Origin: Undaria pinnatifida
Taxonomy: Eukaryota > Sar > Phaeophyceae > Laminariales > Alariaceae
Reading direction: 5' to 3'
DNA length: 64,000 nt
NCBI GenBank assembly: GCA_012845835.1
Contig: JABAKD010000019.1
Location: 2,093,501-2,157,500, forward strand
Part shown: positions 21,951 to 34,035 of the stretch, in pieces
Position numbering within the stretch: position 1 is the first letter of the stretch
Layout of the letters: each line of letters opens with the position of its first letter
Position numbers and translations under genes: made by a program
The notes under the pieces: model-generated
Seen by the model: only the letters and a program-made list of their open reading frames with translations
Database searches by the model: none
Told to the model about the DNA's origin: nothing

Positions 21951-22143
21951 CACAGTTATAATTGAGGAGCTTCTCGATCAAGTCGACGTGGGTGAGCACC
22001 ATCCGACGGCAGCAGTATCTCTTCAGCCCCAACTCGTCCAAGGCGTCGCCCTCGTTAAAGTCCGCCTGCAGCAAACTCAGGTACGTCTCCCACTTGTTCC
22101 CGATCACCTTCCCGCAAGTGAAGCATCGCACCGGGATGATCAT
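21886..22143 (-). CDS. RPB10: RNA polymerases I, II and III subunit RPABC5 (RPB10)
   Basis: The protein opens [18 protein letters not shown] and runs through [15 protein letters not shown] and [12 protein letters not shown], which is the highly conserved RPB10 sequence. C7, C10, C45 and C46 are the four zinc ligands of this small subunit, which anchors the RPB3/RPB11-type assembly platform in all three nuclear polymerases. Family members have about 67-71 residues. Here the match stops at N63; an excellent donor (GTGAGAG) follows at 21953 in phase 1. Exon 1 is therefore probably complement(21954-22143), with a short last exon not located. Reading through instead gives an 85-residue product with an Ala/Leu tail ending at 21886. 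Start at 22143 is certain from homology. Confidence 0.93.
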   Translation of the reverse strand: MIIPVRCFTCGKVIGNKWETYLSLLQADFNEGDALDELGLKRYCCRRMVLTHVDLIEKLLNYNCESLAMVAVLLAVTASTSLLES

Positions 22144-22590
22144 GGCTACTCTCGTCTGGGGTGTCTCCGAGCCACCTTTCTAGCCACCTTTCTGCCTGCG
22201 AATGGTATTTGTTGTTTGTGTGCCTCCTAGCAGCAGGAAATCGGGGGTTTCAATTATATTTTGAGGCATGGTTACAGAGCCCAGCTAAGAGAGAGATACA
22301 CACAAAAAACAAGATCCAATATCCTGCGCGGGCTAGGGTGGTTTTAGGCGGTTTCTCTGCTATTACTACGTAGAGTGTACAACGCGCAGCTCGTCACGGA
22401 CGATCTCCGGCCGATAGATGGCACGCCAAATTATTGCTTCGTCAACAACTCCCCACCATACCTCTGTTACCTACGCGAGGAGCGTCGCGAGACTTGTCAA
22501 AGGAAGAGCATCGACTCATTATGTTTGTGTCGTGATTTGTGATGCTTTTTTCTGTCATTTGGCGATTTTCAGCTCAGACGACACGCCAAG
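22144..22590. promoter_or_regulatory. Upstream region of RPB10
   Basis: About 450 bp upstream of the RPB10 start. A possible plus-strand first coding exon begins with ATG at 22591, so this may be another head-to-head promoter. No core promoter element was identified. Confidence 0.25.
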
Positions 22591-23332
22591 ATGCGCGGCA
22601 GCACCGGGACTGGCAATATCTCCGTGGACATTGGTCTCCACGCGGACGCATTAGTCTTTGAGCCTGGTGAAGGCGGACGATAGCCAACAGTGACCACAAC
22701 AAACCGAGGTTTCACGTACCAAAGCGCGGTGAAGTTATGTTCTTGATTTTTCGCCAACCGACATTTTCGTAGAATTTGACGAGGATAGACTATGGTCTCG
22801 ACTAAACAGACTACTGTACTACTAGACTACTGCTGTATGCAGTACCAGTACTTGCTGTTGTTGGCTTTACTGATGCTGTTCGTACAACAACAGCAGTTAG
22901 TGTATGCGGCGTACAGGAGGTGTGGGAACGAGGGCTTGGCAAGGGAGGATATAGTCTATAGACTAGACAATATAGACAACTATTATATTAATACTAAGTA
23001 AATTATAATGTTAGGTGTGCTGGTGGGTTGTAAAGGGGACAACAACAGGAGGAGGTATCGGTACTGGGATGCACCGCTTCGCGTTGTTGCGTAGCTTCAT
23101 CTCGTTGGTTGCTCATTTCTTGGCCCAGAGAGCTTGGGAGGTGTCCATAATCAAAGTGCTACGATGAGCGCGGGCTGTTACAGTATTAACCCCCCGCTAC
23201 ACATCGTTTCAATCGCCCTCCACATTAGACTAGACTACGAATACATTCATGATAATCAAAACTCCGCCCCACCCCCCTCACCGGTTATTCGACTTACAAG
23301 ATTCACTTGATAAAAGGATACATTTCCCTTCA

Positions 23333-23580
23333 CAGCTGTCAGATTTTGTCCCCCTCAGAAACGGGTTTTATAGTTTCCGCGCACAGACTGACTGAAATCA
23401 TCCTGTTGACCCTGATAGCTACACTGTAGTTGTAAGGGGAGTCGCCGACCTATATCCTTAATGAGGACACACAACTCGTAATGCGCGCGATCGGAGTATC
23501 ACACACAGCTTGCAAAAAGATGAGTTTCGACGAAATCTTCGATCTCACAGCTGGAGTGTATTTTCATTTTTTATAATATA
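23333..23580 (+). repeat. Dispersed repeat family A, copy 2
   Basis: Starts CACAGCTGTCAGATTTTGT and ends near GATCTCACAGCTGGAGTG; collinear with 8709-8981 and inverted relative to 37270-37535. Confidence 0.65.
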
Positions 23581-23825
23581 AATAACCCGTTTAAGGCCTA
23601 AAAAACACAATATAGACTAGACTAGTCTAATATCCCGAAACAGCCAAATACCACATCAGGTCCACAAGGACCGATCTAGAGATATATCTTCATATATTAT
23701 ACGAAGTCTAACTAGATACGCGTATCGCGTTCTCTCCCGAGTGCCAATGATGATGCACTTGATACCCTCTACAAGTATGAGCCCAATAATGCCGTCTTTA
23801 GTCAGTTCCTAGGGTCTGCTGGTAT

Positions 23826-23980
23826 GACTTTTTTTTCTGTTTTCCTTTCCTTGCTTCCTCTTGTCTGTCTTTTCTTGCTTTTCTTGTCTTTTCTCTTCTT
23901 TCCTTTACTTTTTCGTTTTTTCGCTTCCTTGTCTTTCTTTCCTTTCCTTTATCTTCTTTTCTTTTCTTTTCTTTTTTTTC
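23826..23980 (+). repeat. Pyrimidine-only tract
   Basis: About 150 nt almost free of purines (TTTCC/TCTTTT units). Its minus-strand Lys/Arg/Glu-rich frame is a composition artefact. Confidence 0.85.
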
Positions 23981-25582
23981 CAATTGACTTGCGTCTGTCG
24001 TGCGTATGCGTAGTGATAGGTGTACTACGTGCAATATATACATTGTAGTCTTTCTTGGGTGGCACGCAGTATAGTCGGTTTTCCAGGCGCGAGTAGTGAG
24101 ACGTATGCACCAGTGTATGGACCTGGTACATCGTAGGAAGACTCCCGATTTCACTTTTATATGTTTCTGGTGGAAGCATGGATTGCGTCAGCTGTGATAT
24201 ATGCGTGTACCACCTTTGGTTTTGTTTGTGTTTTTCCCCTGGGGTATTCCTCAGCTCCAGAATGACTGGAGCCTGTCCTGTGACCACGGACTTGATTATG
24301 CGAGTTAATGTGAGAACAACAACAACTACATCACGCCATAATATATTATATTAGCCTACCCTGAACAGCCGTAGATGCAGATCACACGACGACGATCGAA
24401 GGATGGTCACTATAACACCATCCCAATTTGGGGAAAAGGGGGATTGAAGATGCAGCTCTTCGAAACAACTGATATACCCCCTAAGGTTATGGTTATAGAT
24501 CTGCCCCCGCACCTCGTAATGGGGCTAAGACGCCTCTCGTAAGGACGAGGCGTGGTGTACTGGAAAGAAAGGTAAAGCAAGTCCAGCGAAACGGGGCGTG
24601 AAATGCGAGGAACAATGTCCACAGTAAAATATAAGCTGAAGCGAAAAAAACGTAAAAGGAGGACGCACAATGCATGCAGCGGCGATGCATATCTGGCCAG
24701 GGGCCACAACGGAAGAGCTAGAAGGGCACGCAAAACGTGGGGGCGTTGATTGAATCACGGCAAAAAAGACGGAATTCACCGAAATAAAAGCAAAGACAAG
24801 AACAAAATAAAAGCAAGCGAATACGGATATTGGCACATACCTGGTAATGCAAAAGACACGCTGCCAACTAGCGATGCATGGGGGGTCGACAACGAGAGAC
24901 CCACAGACAAACAACGTGAAGCCACCGAAGGTATCGGTACTGGGAGGCACCGCTTCGCGCTGTATGCCTCCTTCTCGTTAGTTGCTTCTGTCTTATAGCT
25001 CGAAGGGCTTGGGAGGGGTCAAGACATTCCAAGTGCCACAATGTGTGCAATCGAGTATGCATTCCTCAAGTTTGTGGCTTGGAAAATCAACTATATATAG
25101 CTGTGGCAGTCCATGCTTCCTTGGTGCGTTACGTGTTGTATATAAAATGCTTAGAAGTATACCGGTACGTTTAAGGAAACGAATTATGCGCAGTACAGGG
25201 CACCTAATGTGATAAGAAACACAGGCTAATAATAAAAAAACTAGGATGCAATGCGATTTGGCAGGACAACAACGAAACCGGGGGCCGCTATATTCTGAAG
25301 ATAAAGTGCGGGACGGTTCCCCAAAATAAGAAACCTCCAGTCTGAGTCAGCATGCCTGTTTCTTAATTTCAAGAGGTGTCCTTTATTGTACTGAATAATG
25401 AAGAGTCAACAAGGAGCTGAACTGTTGCATGACAGCGTACACGACGAAGAGGTCGGGATGAAGGAACGAGAACCCGGCGAAATGAGGTAAATTCGTCAAA
25501 GCAAGCCTTAGCGTATGCCGTCCTCGTCAACGTAGCTTTTGTGCGGGAGGAACATTAACATACTACAATAAATACCAAGTAA

Positions 25583-27477
25583 TTATATTAAGGTATTAAG
25601 TGGGGGCACAGATTGTCCCCTGCAGGTCTGCCGATTAAGCAGATCCTCGGTGAGTACTCACTTTCTTAGCCCTAGTAGAAAAGCAGCTTTATTATTTCCA
25701 CAGCGCCCGGAACAACAACTGAGAGTCGAGGCGCATGCTTTGGTTTCATTTCCTGGCTTTTTACCCCGAATAGATATCGCCAACATAACATACGAAAACG
25801 GCCACTTACCTATATCAAATCAGATAATTGCAGGCCTTTCAAGGCCGTACCTTAACACTAGCCCACCCTCTGATGAGCCGCATATATGCAGAAATAAGGG
25901 AGATTCGGGGAACCTCCGCTTCTACGAACTAGATCATGGGTCGAAGATGCGGCTCCGGAAAGCCCACTCCCGCACCTCTAACGGCCGGGCTATGGCGCTC
26001 GGAAAACGCGAAGAAAAGCAGTTGAAGGAAACGCAGGCCCTACAACAAGGCAAACCACCCACCAAAAACCTGCCGCGTACCGCCGGTGTGGCCGGGGGGT
26101 GGGAGGCCGAAAAGGCTTTGCAGTAAACGAACGACAAAAGAGGCACTATGGCAAGGCAAACCCTCGTCGAAATGAAGGGAAACACAGGCGCTAACACAAG
26201 GGAGAAGTCATGCCAAAAACCTCGAACCACCGGCATGGCGGGGGTTAGATGAGGAAACGACAAAATGGAAACGACAAAATACCCGGGGAATGGAAGGTGA
26301 CATCACCTACAGCCCCGCAAGGGGGAGAAGTGTATAGCCGAAAAAAGTGGAACAAATACTACACACAAAAAAGAAAAGTTAACACACAGTCTCGTATATA
26401 GCCATGTACAACGTTATGCGCGAACAGGGTATCCTGGTCGCCCCCCGGCTCTGGGCTAGGAAGGACGTCGGCAGGGCGAATTTGAACAAACACGAAAAAC
26501 CGACAGTCCTTCGCCTCAGATAGCGGCGTGATTATCTGGACCCTGGCCCGGCATTGGGCGGGGGGGGGGTCGGCAGGACTGAAAAAAATTGTAAGAACCG
26601 CCCCACATCCAGACGAAAAGGTCAACAAACTACCCACAAATCGAGGACGAGAACTCGAAACCTCATAATCCGGAAAAAGATGAAAAACTCTCGAGGAGCG
26701 GCGGCGGCTTGAAATGCAACTAGCCACGGCCGCACCTCGATGATCATCTACGTTACGTTGAATCTCCCGCGGGAAGGCGATGTCGACGTAGACCTGAAGA
26801 TACCAAGAGTCACGCACGGTCCGCCGTCGAAGTCGTGTAGCGCGCCGGAGGGAGCGTGGTTCCCGCCGCGAGGTTAATCTTTCGACGATAAGAACGCGCG
26901 TTTCAAGCGCCGTTCCCCTCGGTTATGGTCTGAGATCGGCGACGGGAACCCGCGCTTCCAGCGCCGCGGCATAAACTCGGCAATGGGGGTATGCGCTCCA
27001 AACGCCGCCCCCCATCAACCATGGCACGGGAGCTTGAGCTTGTGCGCTCGCCCCAGGCACGCGTCGCGCAACAATACAGCTGCGGTGACGGCGCGTCGCA
27101 TTCTAGGCGAAGGTGTCTATCCCCCCCTCTCCCTGACCATGCGGTGGCGGTCGGTAAAAAGCCGTTGTGATTTCACGCGCAGGTTCAGTCCTGCCGACGA
27201 CGCCATATTATTAAGGAATTGGGCGGGGAGACAGAGTGTCACCTGCAGGTCTGCCTATTAAGCAGGTCCTCGGTGAGTACTCCCTTTCTTAGCCGTGTAG
27301 TAGAGAAGCAGCTTTGTTATTTCCATAGAGCCCCGGGTAGCATCTGAGAGCCGAGGCGCATGCCTCGGTTTCATTTCCTGGCTATCCCGAATAGAACACG
27401 CCAACCTATCATGCGAAAACGGCCAATTACCTATCAAGTCAGATAATTGCAGGCCTCTCAACTCCGTACCTTAACAC
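25583..27477. mobile_element. Possible decayed LTR element or TRIM (two ~270-bp direct repeats)
   Basis: A left repeat (about 25583-25857) and right repeat (about 27207-27477) share CTGCAGGTCTGCC-ATTAAGCAG, TCCTCGGTGAGTACTC, GAGGCGCATGC, GGTTTCATTTCCTGGC and TCAGATAATTGCAGGCC, and both stop after CGTACCTTAACAC. The 1.35-kb interior has no reverse transcriptase or integrase; primer-binding and polypurine sites are not evident. LTR origin is inferred from size and spacing; a segmental duplication is the alternative. Confidence 0.45.
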
Positions 27478-28998
27478 AATACCTGGTAGCAATTATTTTG
27501 TTTATAAAATGCTATTAAGTCGGTCGTCCGTTGTTTGTAAGATGCGTTTGCGTTTTGAGGAAACGGTAACGGTAAGTGGTGGTGTCGCGACCACAGGCAG
27601 AGTGCGCAACAAGTGCACTATAGTCTTGACCCTGGGGTCTTTCGATGCACACAGGCCTACCACCTTTCAATCATTCTCGAAGATTCACAGGAACCAGAGA
27701 GAAGAGAGGCGGGCGCGGGTATCGCAAGTCGGATGTAACTCGTTGTGTTTCTAATTTTTAGTCGGGCCACGTGACACCCAGCAATAGTGCGGGCTGCTTC
27801 ATATGACCGAGATGCTACAGTCGTCATACAGAAGAAGTACAGGGTATATCGCACCAAATAAAAATCAGGGTGTCATGTTGTAATGAGAAAGGATTCTTGC
27901 AAAAATAGGGAGTCCGGAGGGGGAGAGCGGTTACATACTGAAGTTAGTGTAGAACTCACCCCTCTCCCAAATAAGAAACCCAGCCTCGGTCATTATGTCT
28001 TGTTCTTTTAGTTGAAGTGTCATATACTGTAGTGTATACGGTACACATTTTTGCGGTGGGGCCGAGGCATCACTGTTCGGTCTTCCTGGGGAAGAGACAG
28101 CAGCGAATGGTCATGCCGAAGACTCGACGCGTACTACGGCTGTGCGCTGCAGAAATATTCCGGACGCGTGATGATACGACAGGGAGGGGTAGCATCTTTT
28201 TGGCAAAAATGTTGCTAGCTGCGCCAAGGAATCTTTTTCACCTGAGGAACCACCCATCATCGTTCGGTTTCAACATCTTTTTCGATACATGCCTAGGCCG
28301 TGAGATTGGCCATCATCAGATGGCGCTTCTTAAGGAGGCTCTTCAAAATCGGTCCTATAGCGTGGGATTTAGAACCACGCAAGTGGGTAACGCCAGATAG
28401 ATGGGTGGCATGTGTCTCCGCTGGTGTCCAACCGTGGCCGAGCAAGGAATCACACGTGAAACAACAACGTGAAACAACAACACACCGCAACAAATTCGTG
28501 CACTTCGCAGTGTAAAGTTCGCGTTGACCCATTAATAGCGAGGTGGCGGCTCGCATCTTAGGAAGGAAGGGTCCTCAGCCGGCTGCTCCGGCAATTACCT
28601 ATCATGTATTTGCCGCCACCACTGTTGCTTTCCGGCGCAACTCGTAAGAGCTATTGCCCTTTCAACGGTCTTCTTCAGCTAAAAAAGCCGTGGTCACTGA
28701 CAGGACCTAGGACTTGTCGTCCCTCAACGAGATTCATTATTATCGCGCAGCGAGGGTTCAACACCCCCACAACTGCTCGTTTTCATCCATTGGTTCCGAT
28801 CTATTCCTGGGATTATATCGCTCTTATAGAGAATCAGGCGCGTGGATTATTACAACTTATGATTAGCTTGTCTTCAGGTCCCGGTGACGAGGCTTTTGCT
28901 ACACGGTACTGGGGCTTTTGCTACAGTGTACCGGTTATTTTCTGGGGCTCTTCACTTCACCCGGAGGAGCCCTACCACTGCAAGGGCCACTGGCACAT

Positions 28999-29541
28999 GC
29001 TGCGATAGAGGAATACCATTTTTCGGCTTTTTTGTTTTCTGAATGACGGGGCTAACTTAGACCCAAAATCGGCGGGAAAAAAAAAAATATTAGGACATTT
29101 TCTTTCATAATATGATTCTCGTCGTGCACCGAGGCCACGAGGACTTTCATCCACCGTGTAGCAGTTTTAGTTTTATTGGAAACAGTTTTGCCAGAGAAAA
29201 GTCTTAAGTTCCGAAAGCCAGCAAGGAACCCCAGAAAAAACGAGGGGTGCACCTCTTTACTAGCAGAGGCCTGTGTCCACTGCTACGACACAACTCATTA
29301 CATGAGCACTGGTCACCAAAACTCTTTTTGAGTAGAGACTGAAAGTACAGAACCCGACGGCCCCTGCCGAAGGCATCTCCACCAAAAAAACTGCTGCGCG
29401 AAAACAAGAACATACCCTTTCGGTCGACAAACGAAACAAGAAAATGTATACCCCCTTTCGACAATTATTAATTGTGGGGGAGCCCCCCCGTCATTTAAGA
29501 AAAAGTCGAACCCCCCCAAAAAACTATCCCTCTCGTAGCAC
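28999..29541. mobile_element. Non-autonomous TIR element, family I, copy 1
   Basis: Ends GCTGCGATAGAGG at the left and CTCTCGTAGCAC at the right are inverted relatives of GTGCTACGATAGAGG. The inside shares GAATGACGGGGCT and ATGATTCTCGTCGTG with the copies at 47126-48093 and 49791-50606. Confidence 0.55.
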
Positions 29542-30549
29542 GCGTCCGGTGTTCAGTGTTCAGTGTTCGGTGAAGAGTTCCGCACGCGAGGAGCGCTCGT
29601 GAGAAAAATCGGTGCTATGATTACCCCGACCGTACCTCGCGTCTCTCAAGCATATCGTCCACTCACGGCGCAATACGTCTTGACCGTGCACAAATCATCG
29701 ACCCACCTTTCTCTACGTCTGTCTGGGGCTAGAGCAAGGCAATCAATCGACCAACAAACAGATTGGTGTTCGAACTTAGGAGGGTGTGTGACCGCATTTA
29801 ATACCATCCCGTCCAAACAGGACCCAACATAGCTCAGGACGTATATTTTGTTAGTAACATTGCGCGACCCACTAAGACTAGATTAATATTATATTATATA
29901 TAAGTCATGCAATTGAGTAGGCTGTAATATCGGACGACAGAAAATAGCCCACAATTAATAGACTGCATACAATTCGGCGCGAGTTGACGAGGGAAGAAAA
30001 AGCTGAATTCTCCTCGCGATAAAAATGAAGGCGTTATTATTCCGTAGTGGGGAGGGGGGAGAAGGGCCCGCTACGTGACCCCGGATCCGAGTTACTACTG
30101 GGAGTGAGGGCGAGACTAGTGCGAGGAAAATAAATGGAATGAAGAAAAATAACGAAATAAATAAACAGTCACGTGATCGAGTAGTCAAAATAGTGGGTAG
30201 CAGAACATACAATATATCCAAGATAACGTCATCGCCAGTGCGAGGACGGCGCTGTATGGCACCGCCGACCTGTTGTCAGGGGCCGCAAGTGAGACAGCAA
30301 GTGAGACAGCACGTGAGACTGGGCGTTATAGCCCGCGAAAATTTGAGCGGGCTTCAGACATCGCGCCTCATTGCAGACGGCGGCTGCATCGCAACGGCCG
30401 TGATTTTTCTAGCGCCGGCAAGTTCATAGTGTTGACTAAACCGGAGGGGCGAGGTTGACACAAAGTCTGCGTTCTGCAGATGGACGAAAACTGGTACACA
30501 AACGAAAGTGTATGGAGCTCAAGCTTTTTTTACCCGGATCCCCAAGAGG

Positions 30550-30591
<42 letters not shown>
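30550..30591 (+). repeat. Poly-A tract, about 40 nt
   Basis: Uninterrupted A run after CCCCAAGAGGAT. The upstream ~90 bp (30460-30550) resembles 18050-18140, which lacks the tract, so this may be the 3' tail of a retroposed element. Confidence 0.7.
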
Positions 30592-30593
<2 letters not shown>

Positions 30594-30779
30594 GCTTGAA
30601 TGAGAAGGAGAGGAAGACTGCCCACCGCCGTTCCCACTACATCACGAAATGGTGACCGCTATTGCCTGACTTCAAACCCGTAACAAATTCGCGTAAGTTG
30701 CCCATGGAATTGATTTTCGTTCTTGCCGCTAACATAGACTGGCTGCTAGTTAATCTAAGCTTATCCTTGCGCTTGCGCT

Positions 30780-31070
30780 CGATGATGGGTGACTACAAAA
30801 CTGAAAATAGGCACACGGCTTACATAGGCCAAACCCACGCGAGAAACAGCTCACTGACGGGTGAGCACGAAACCGAAAAGAGGCAACACGGCTTACACAC
30901 GCCAAAACCACGCGAGAAGTAGCTCGTTCATGGATGACTACAAAATTGAAAATATGTCAGGCGGCTTATACCCGCCGAAATCAAGTGCGAACTAGCTCGT
31001 TGACGGATGACTACGAAGCCGAAAAGAGGCAACACGGCTTGCACACGCCAAACTCAAGCGACAACTATAT
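30780..31070 (+). repeat. Tandem repeat, ~76-bp unit, about four copies
   Basis: Units share GACGG-TGA-TACGAAAC-GAAAAGAGGCAACACGGCTTACACACGCC in pieces. Translated on +, they give ~25-residue repeats such as SLTDDYEAEKRQHGLHTP, but stops interrupt the series. Confidence 0.75.
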
Positions 31071-31155
31071 ATGGACACAGTGCGCCGTTTCCCAAAAAAT
31101 AATTTACACACGGGACTGGGTAGACGATGGGTACAGAGCTGCGCAGGAACCACTA

Positions 31156-31692
31156 AATATGCACCCCGCTCCCCCCCCTCCCCTCGGGCGGTTGACGCCT
31201 CAGGCGTTACGGCTTTCTTTGAAACCAACAAGGGCAAAAAAAGAAAACGTAAAAAAAGTAAAAAAAAAAGAGTATATTTTTGTCTGTTGGAACATCGTAC
31301 GTTGTACGTTACATAAGGAGGATGTTTTCGCACTCTTCAAACTTCGGCGTCTCTTCACTACAGCTCTAGCACGAATTCTCGCTCGGGGGCAGGAGTTCCC
31401 GGCGCGCCCCCTCCCTCCGCATTAATAATATGCACCCCGCTCCCCCCCCTCCCCTCGGGCGGTTGACGCCTCAGGCGTTACGGCTTTCTTTGAAACCAAC
31501 AAGGGCAAAAAAAGAAAACGTAAAAAAAGTAAAAAAAAAAGAGTATATTTTTGTCTGTTGGAACATCGTACGTTGTACGTTACATAAGGAGGATGTTTTC
31601 GCACTCTTCAAACTTCGGCGTCTCTTCACTACAGCTCTAGCACGAATTCTCGCTCGGGGGCAGGAGTTCCCGGCGCGCCCCCTCCCTCCGCA
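31156..31692 (+). repeat. 266-bp tandem direct duplication with 5-nt spacer
   Basis: Copy 1 is 31156-31421 and copy 2 is 31427-31692, offset 271 nt with no difference noticed across the unit. They are separated by TTAAT. Near identity indicates a recent event. Confidence 0.9.
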
Positions 31693-32029
31693 GGACGCCC
31701 GAAAGACGTCAGCGACGCATCTCGATGGACGCGCTGTATACGCAGTGGCGGTGCAACGACGGGGGAAGGGGAACGAGGGGGGGGGCGGGGGGGGTACACG
31801 GCGTGGGAGGAAAAAACCCAAGGATGATGCAGTGATCAGAACCGAGATCCACTGCATTCCCTTGAAAAAATTCACGCGTGCTGAAGGGTACAAACTACTT
31901 GGAATTAGTATCATGCGTATCGGAGGGTTTTATGCAGCAGCGAAGCACGATTCAAACGGGACTGGGGTGATCAAGCGACCACACGAAATGGGAACAGTTC
32001 AGCCTAGAAAAAAAATATTAAGCAAGTAA
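31430..32029 (+). CDS. Open reading frame of unknown status (199 codons)
   Basis: The longest plus frame nearby; it begins in the second copy of the 266-bp duplication. The N-terminal 85 residues are Lys/Arg-rich and come from duplicated DNA. The rest includes a Gly run coded by a G-rich tract and a less biased part (EIHCIPLKKFTRAEGYKLLG). The duplication junction ends in CCTCCCTCCGCAG, which could be an acceptor for an exon starting at 31694. No domain recognised; could be chance. Confidence 0.2.
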   Translation: MHPAPPPPLGRLTPQALRLSLKPTRAKKENVKKVKKKEYIFVCWNIVRCTLHKEDVFALFKLRRLFTTALARILARGQEFPARPLPPQDARKTSATHLDGRAVYAVAVQRRGKGNEGGGGGGTRRGRKKPKDDAVIRTEIHCIPLKKFTRAEGYKLLGISIMRIGGFYAAAKHDSNGTGVIKRPHEMGTVQPRKKILSK

Positions 32030-32674
32030 CACCCCGCGCGAAAGTCCTTCGGAATAGCTAACGGACGCAGTTCCTAGCTCCTCAGCTACAAAGTATCGCG
32101 GAGTGAGGGGATATAGGACCCACAAAAAATTACGAACCGCCACGGCAATGCGGGTAATCGACGTTGCGGGATCATGCGTTAATGCGGACTAATACAATTG
32201 CAGTTTCAATTATGAATTCGAGACTTGGTACGCCATTGCGGGGAAACACGATATTGCGGGGCAATCATTTCGCACTTTTTTCCTTCCGACGGGACTCATG
32301 GTTTAGCCTCTTGATGTGACCACGGGCAACATCTAAGGGAAACGAGCCAATGTGAGAACACCATGATCACGACACGCGAGTCAATCAAATCAGATCCATC
32401 CATCCTTCAAAGCCGGGTCCTCACCTCGCGTGCCCTCGGTGCGACGAAGGTGCCATTCAACAAGCTCGCCGCCATTGCCTGGATCGACCGTACTGCAACA
32501 GCACCAGCAGCACAGCACCAGCAGCACAGCACCAGCAGCAACGGGCAGAGACAAAGAAAAGTCGGAGGATTTGACGCGTCATTCTTGCGGCGAGCAGAGA
32601 CAATGAAAATTCAGGGCAGACTCATACTCTGGCGTACAGTGGTGGTCCCTCTGGGCAATGCTCGCTGCCCTCTG

Positions 32675-32810
32675 TAGCGCCTGTGAAATCGCTTGGCACA
32701 GATGGGAGCAACCAGAGGTGGAGGTATTCGTAGTAGTGCAGGTTGCCGCTATAATGCCGGTATTTCCGGCTGGCACATGCCGGCGCTATATTAGAGGGAC
32801 CACTACTACT
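32675..32810 (-). repeat. Dispersed repeat family E copy
   Basis: Inverted relative of about 17310-17440: shared CTGTGAAATCG-TTGGCACAGATGGGA, TAGTAGT, ATGCCGGTATTTCCG and CCGGCGC-ATA blocks. Confidence 0.6.
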
Positions 32811-34035
32811 GCCGTATCGTTTTTGCGGTGACCGGAAACGAATAAATCTCTGGCAAGGTTCATAAGGTTTGACGTACAGTACTTGCAGTGACCGGAAAGA
32901 AAGAAAAGGCCGGGTATGAGTAGGGCTGTGAGTTGGCTTACGAATGAAAACCTCACGAGTACCAGGTAGTAGCTGTTGGTTGGGTGGCGACGTGAGCCAA
33001 CAAATCGACCTGGTATTCATTTACTAAAAAAGCAGACGTCGAATAACAAAAGACGCCAGTCGGATACAAATAAGCAGAACTCCGCAAACCAGTGTACGCA
33101 ACTACAAGTACTCGAAAACTGTAAAGCCCACCCAACGAACAAACTAGTCGACTACCTACGAGTAAACCAACTCGCAGCACCACCGGGCAGGCTCGTAGCA
33201 TTCGGCACGTCGTTGTTGCGGTCCCGGAGCGGAGACAGCGGGTGCCTCAACGGTCATGGAACCCAGCAGGCTAAAGTACGGTGTGAGAGATGAATGGGGT
33301 TCGTGAAGGCATGGCACGATAGAGGGCTGCCGCTGACTTGTTTACAAGGCCCCTCCTTCACCCAAAGATCGCCTTTTCAGCAAAACATATCGTAAAACAA
33401 TGCGCTTCTTAACCCAATTGCCTACCACCCCGTCCGGAAACATAAGCAACCTTTGTAGATTAATACTCAAATAAAACGTTGTTTATATTTCCGGACAGAG
33501 TGGTATGTAGTAGGGAGAAAAGCCTGCTTGGCGACCCAGGGCTTAAGCCACGTCTAGGCAAAGACGAGGAGAAAGGAAAAAGTGCGAAGATAGTGGATGG
33601 GATGAGCAAAAAACTAAAAAACAGAATAGGGGTGCGTGCATGCAACCAATAGATGGCAGTGCAAACCACAAGTGGCATTCTCCCAATATTGGCCATTCAT
33701 AGTGTGTATGCCTGATTCAGGAGACTCGTCAGACAGAAACAAACATTCGGCCAAAAAGTGCTCCGCACCCTTGTCGTGGCACCCCTGTGTGTGCCATCCC
33801 CAACCCACACCAGCCGCGCTAGTTAGTCGGCATGGTCAATGCCGTGTGCTGCAGGGCTAGGAAAACCAAAACCCACGAAGGTGTACCAGCTACCCCGCTG
33901 TACTTTCGCAACTTCGTGACGATATATGCAAAAGGTGCCCGCTATTAATAGTAAGACTCGTCAATTTGATGTCGAGGCTCAAAAATATATACGATACTTT
34001 GTCGCCGACCATTAAGCACAAACTACTGTTGCCTA

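Larger units (their letters stand above)
13466..21953. other. Stretch without a recognised gene between carrier and RPB10
   Basis: Contents by position: ~21-bp minisatellite 13568-13744; TTGACGG repeat family H at 13936-14150 and 14945-15090; (TA)n at 14251-14268; family K near 16055-16340; a 225-bp tandem duplication 16355-16800; a fragment resembling the RPB10 exon end near 17470-17515; a MITE-like element 18778-18939; a spliced-exon-like stretch at 19626-19763; and a degenerate ~230-bp repeat array 20700-21950. Open frames elsewhere here show no recognisable domain. Confidence 0.6.

Noticed and set aside
23798-24154. Lys/Glu/Arg-rich 118-codon minus frame
   Set aside because: The composition is dictated by the 150-nt pyrimidine tract.
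26359-26817. 152-codon minus frame inside the LTR-like pair
   Set aside because: No retroviral-type motif (protease, RT, zinc knuckle) is visible; it may be chance in GC-rich DNA.
28017-28400. 127-codon plus frame
   Set aside because: Other frames in the same DNA are equally plausible, no domain is seen and the region borders a TIR element.
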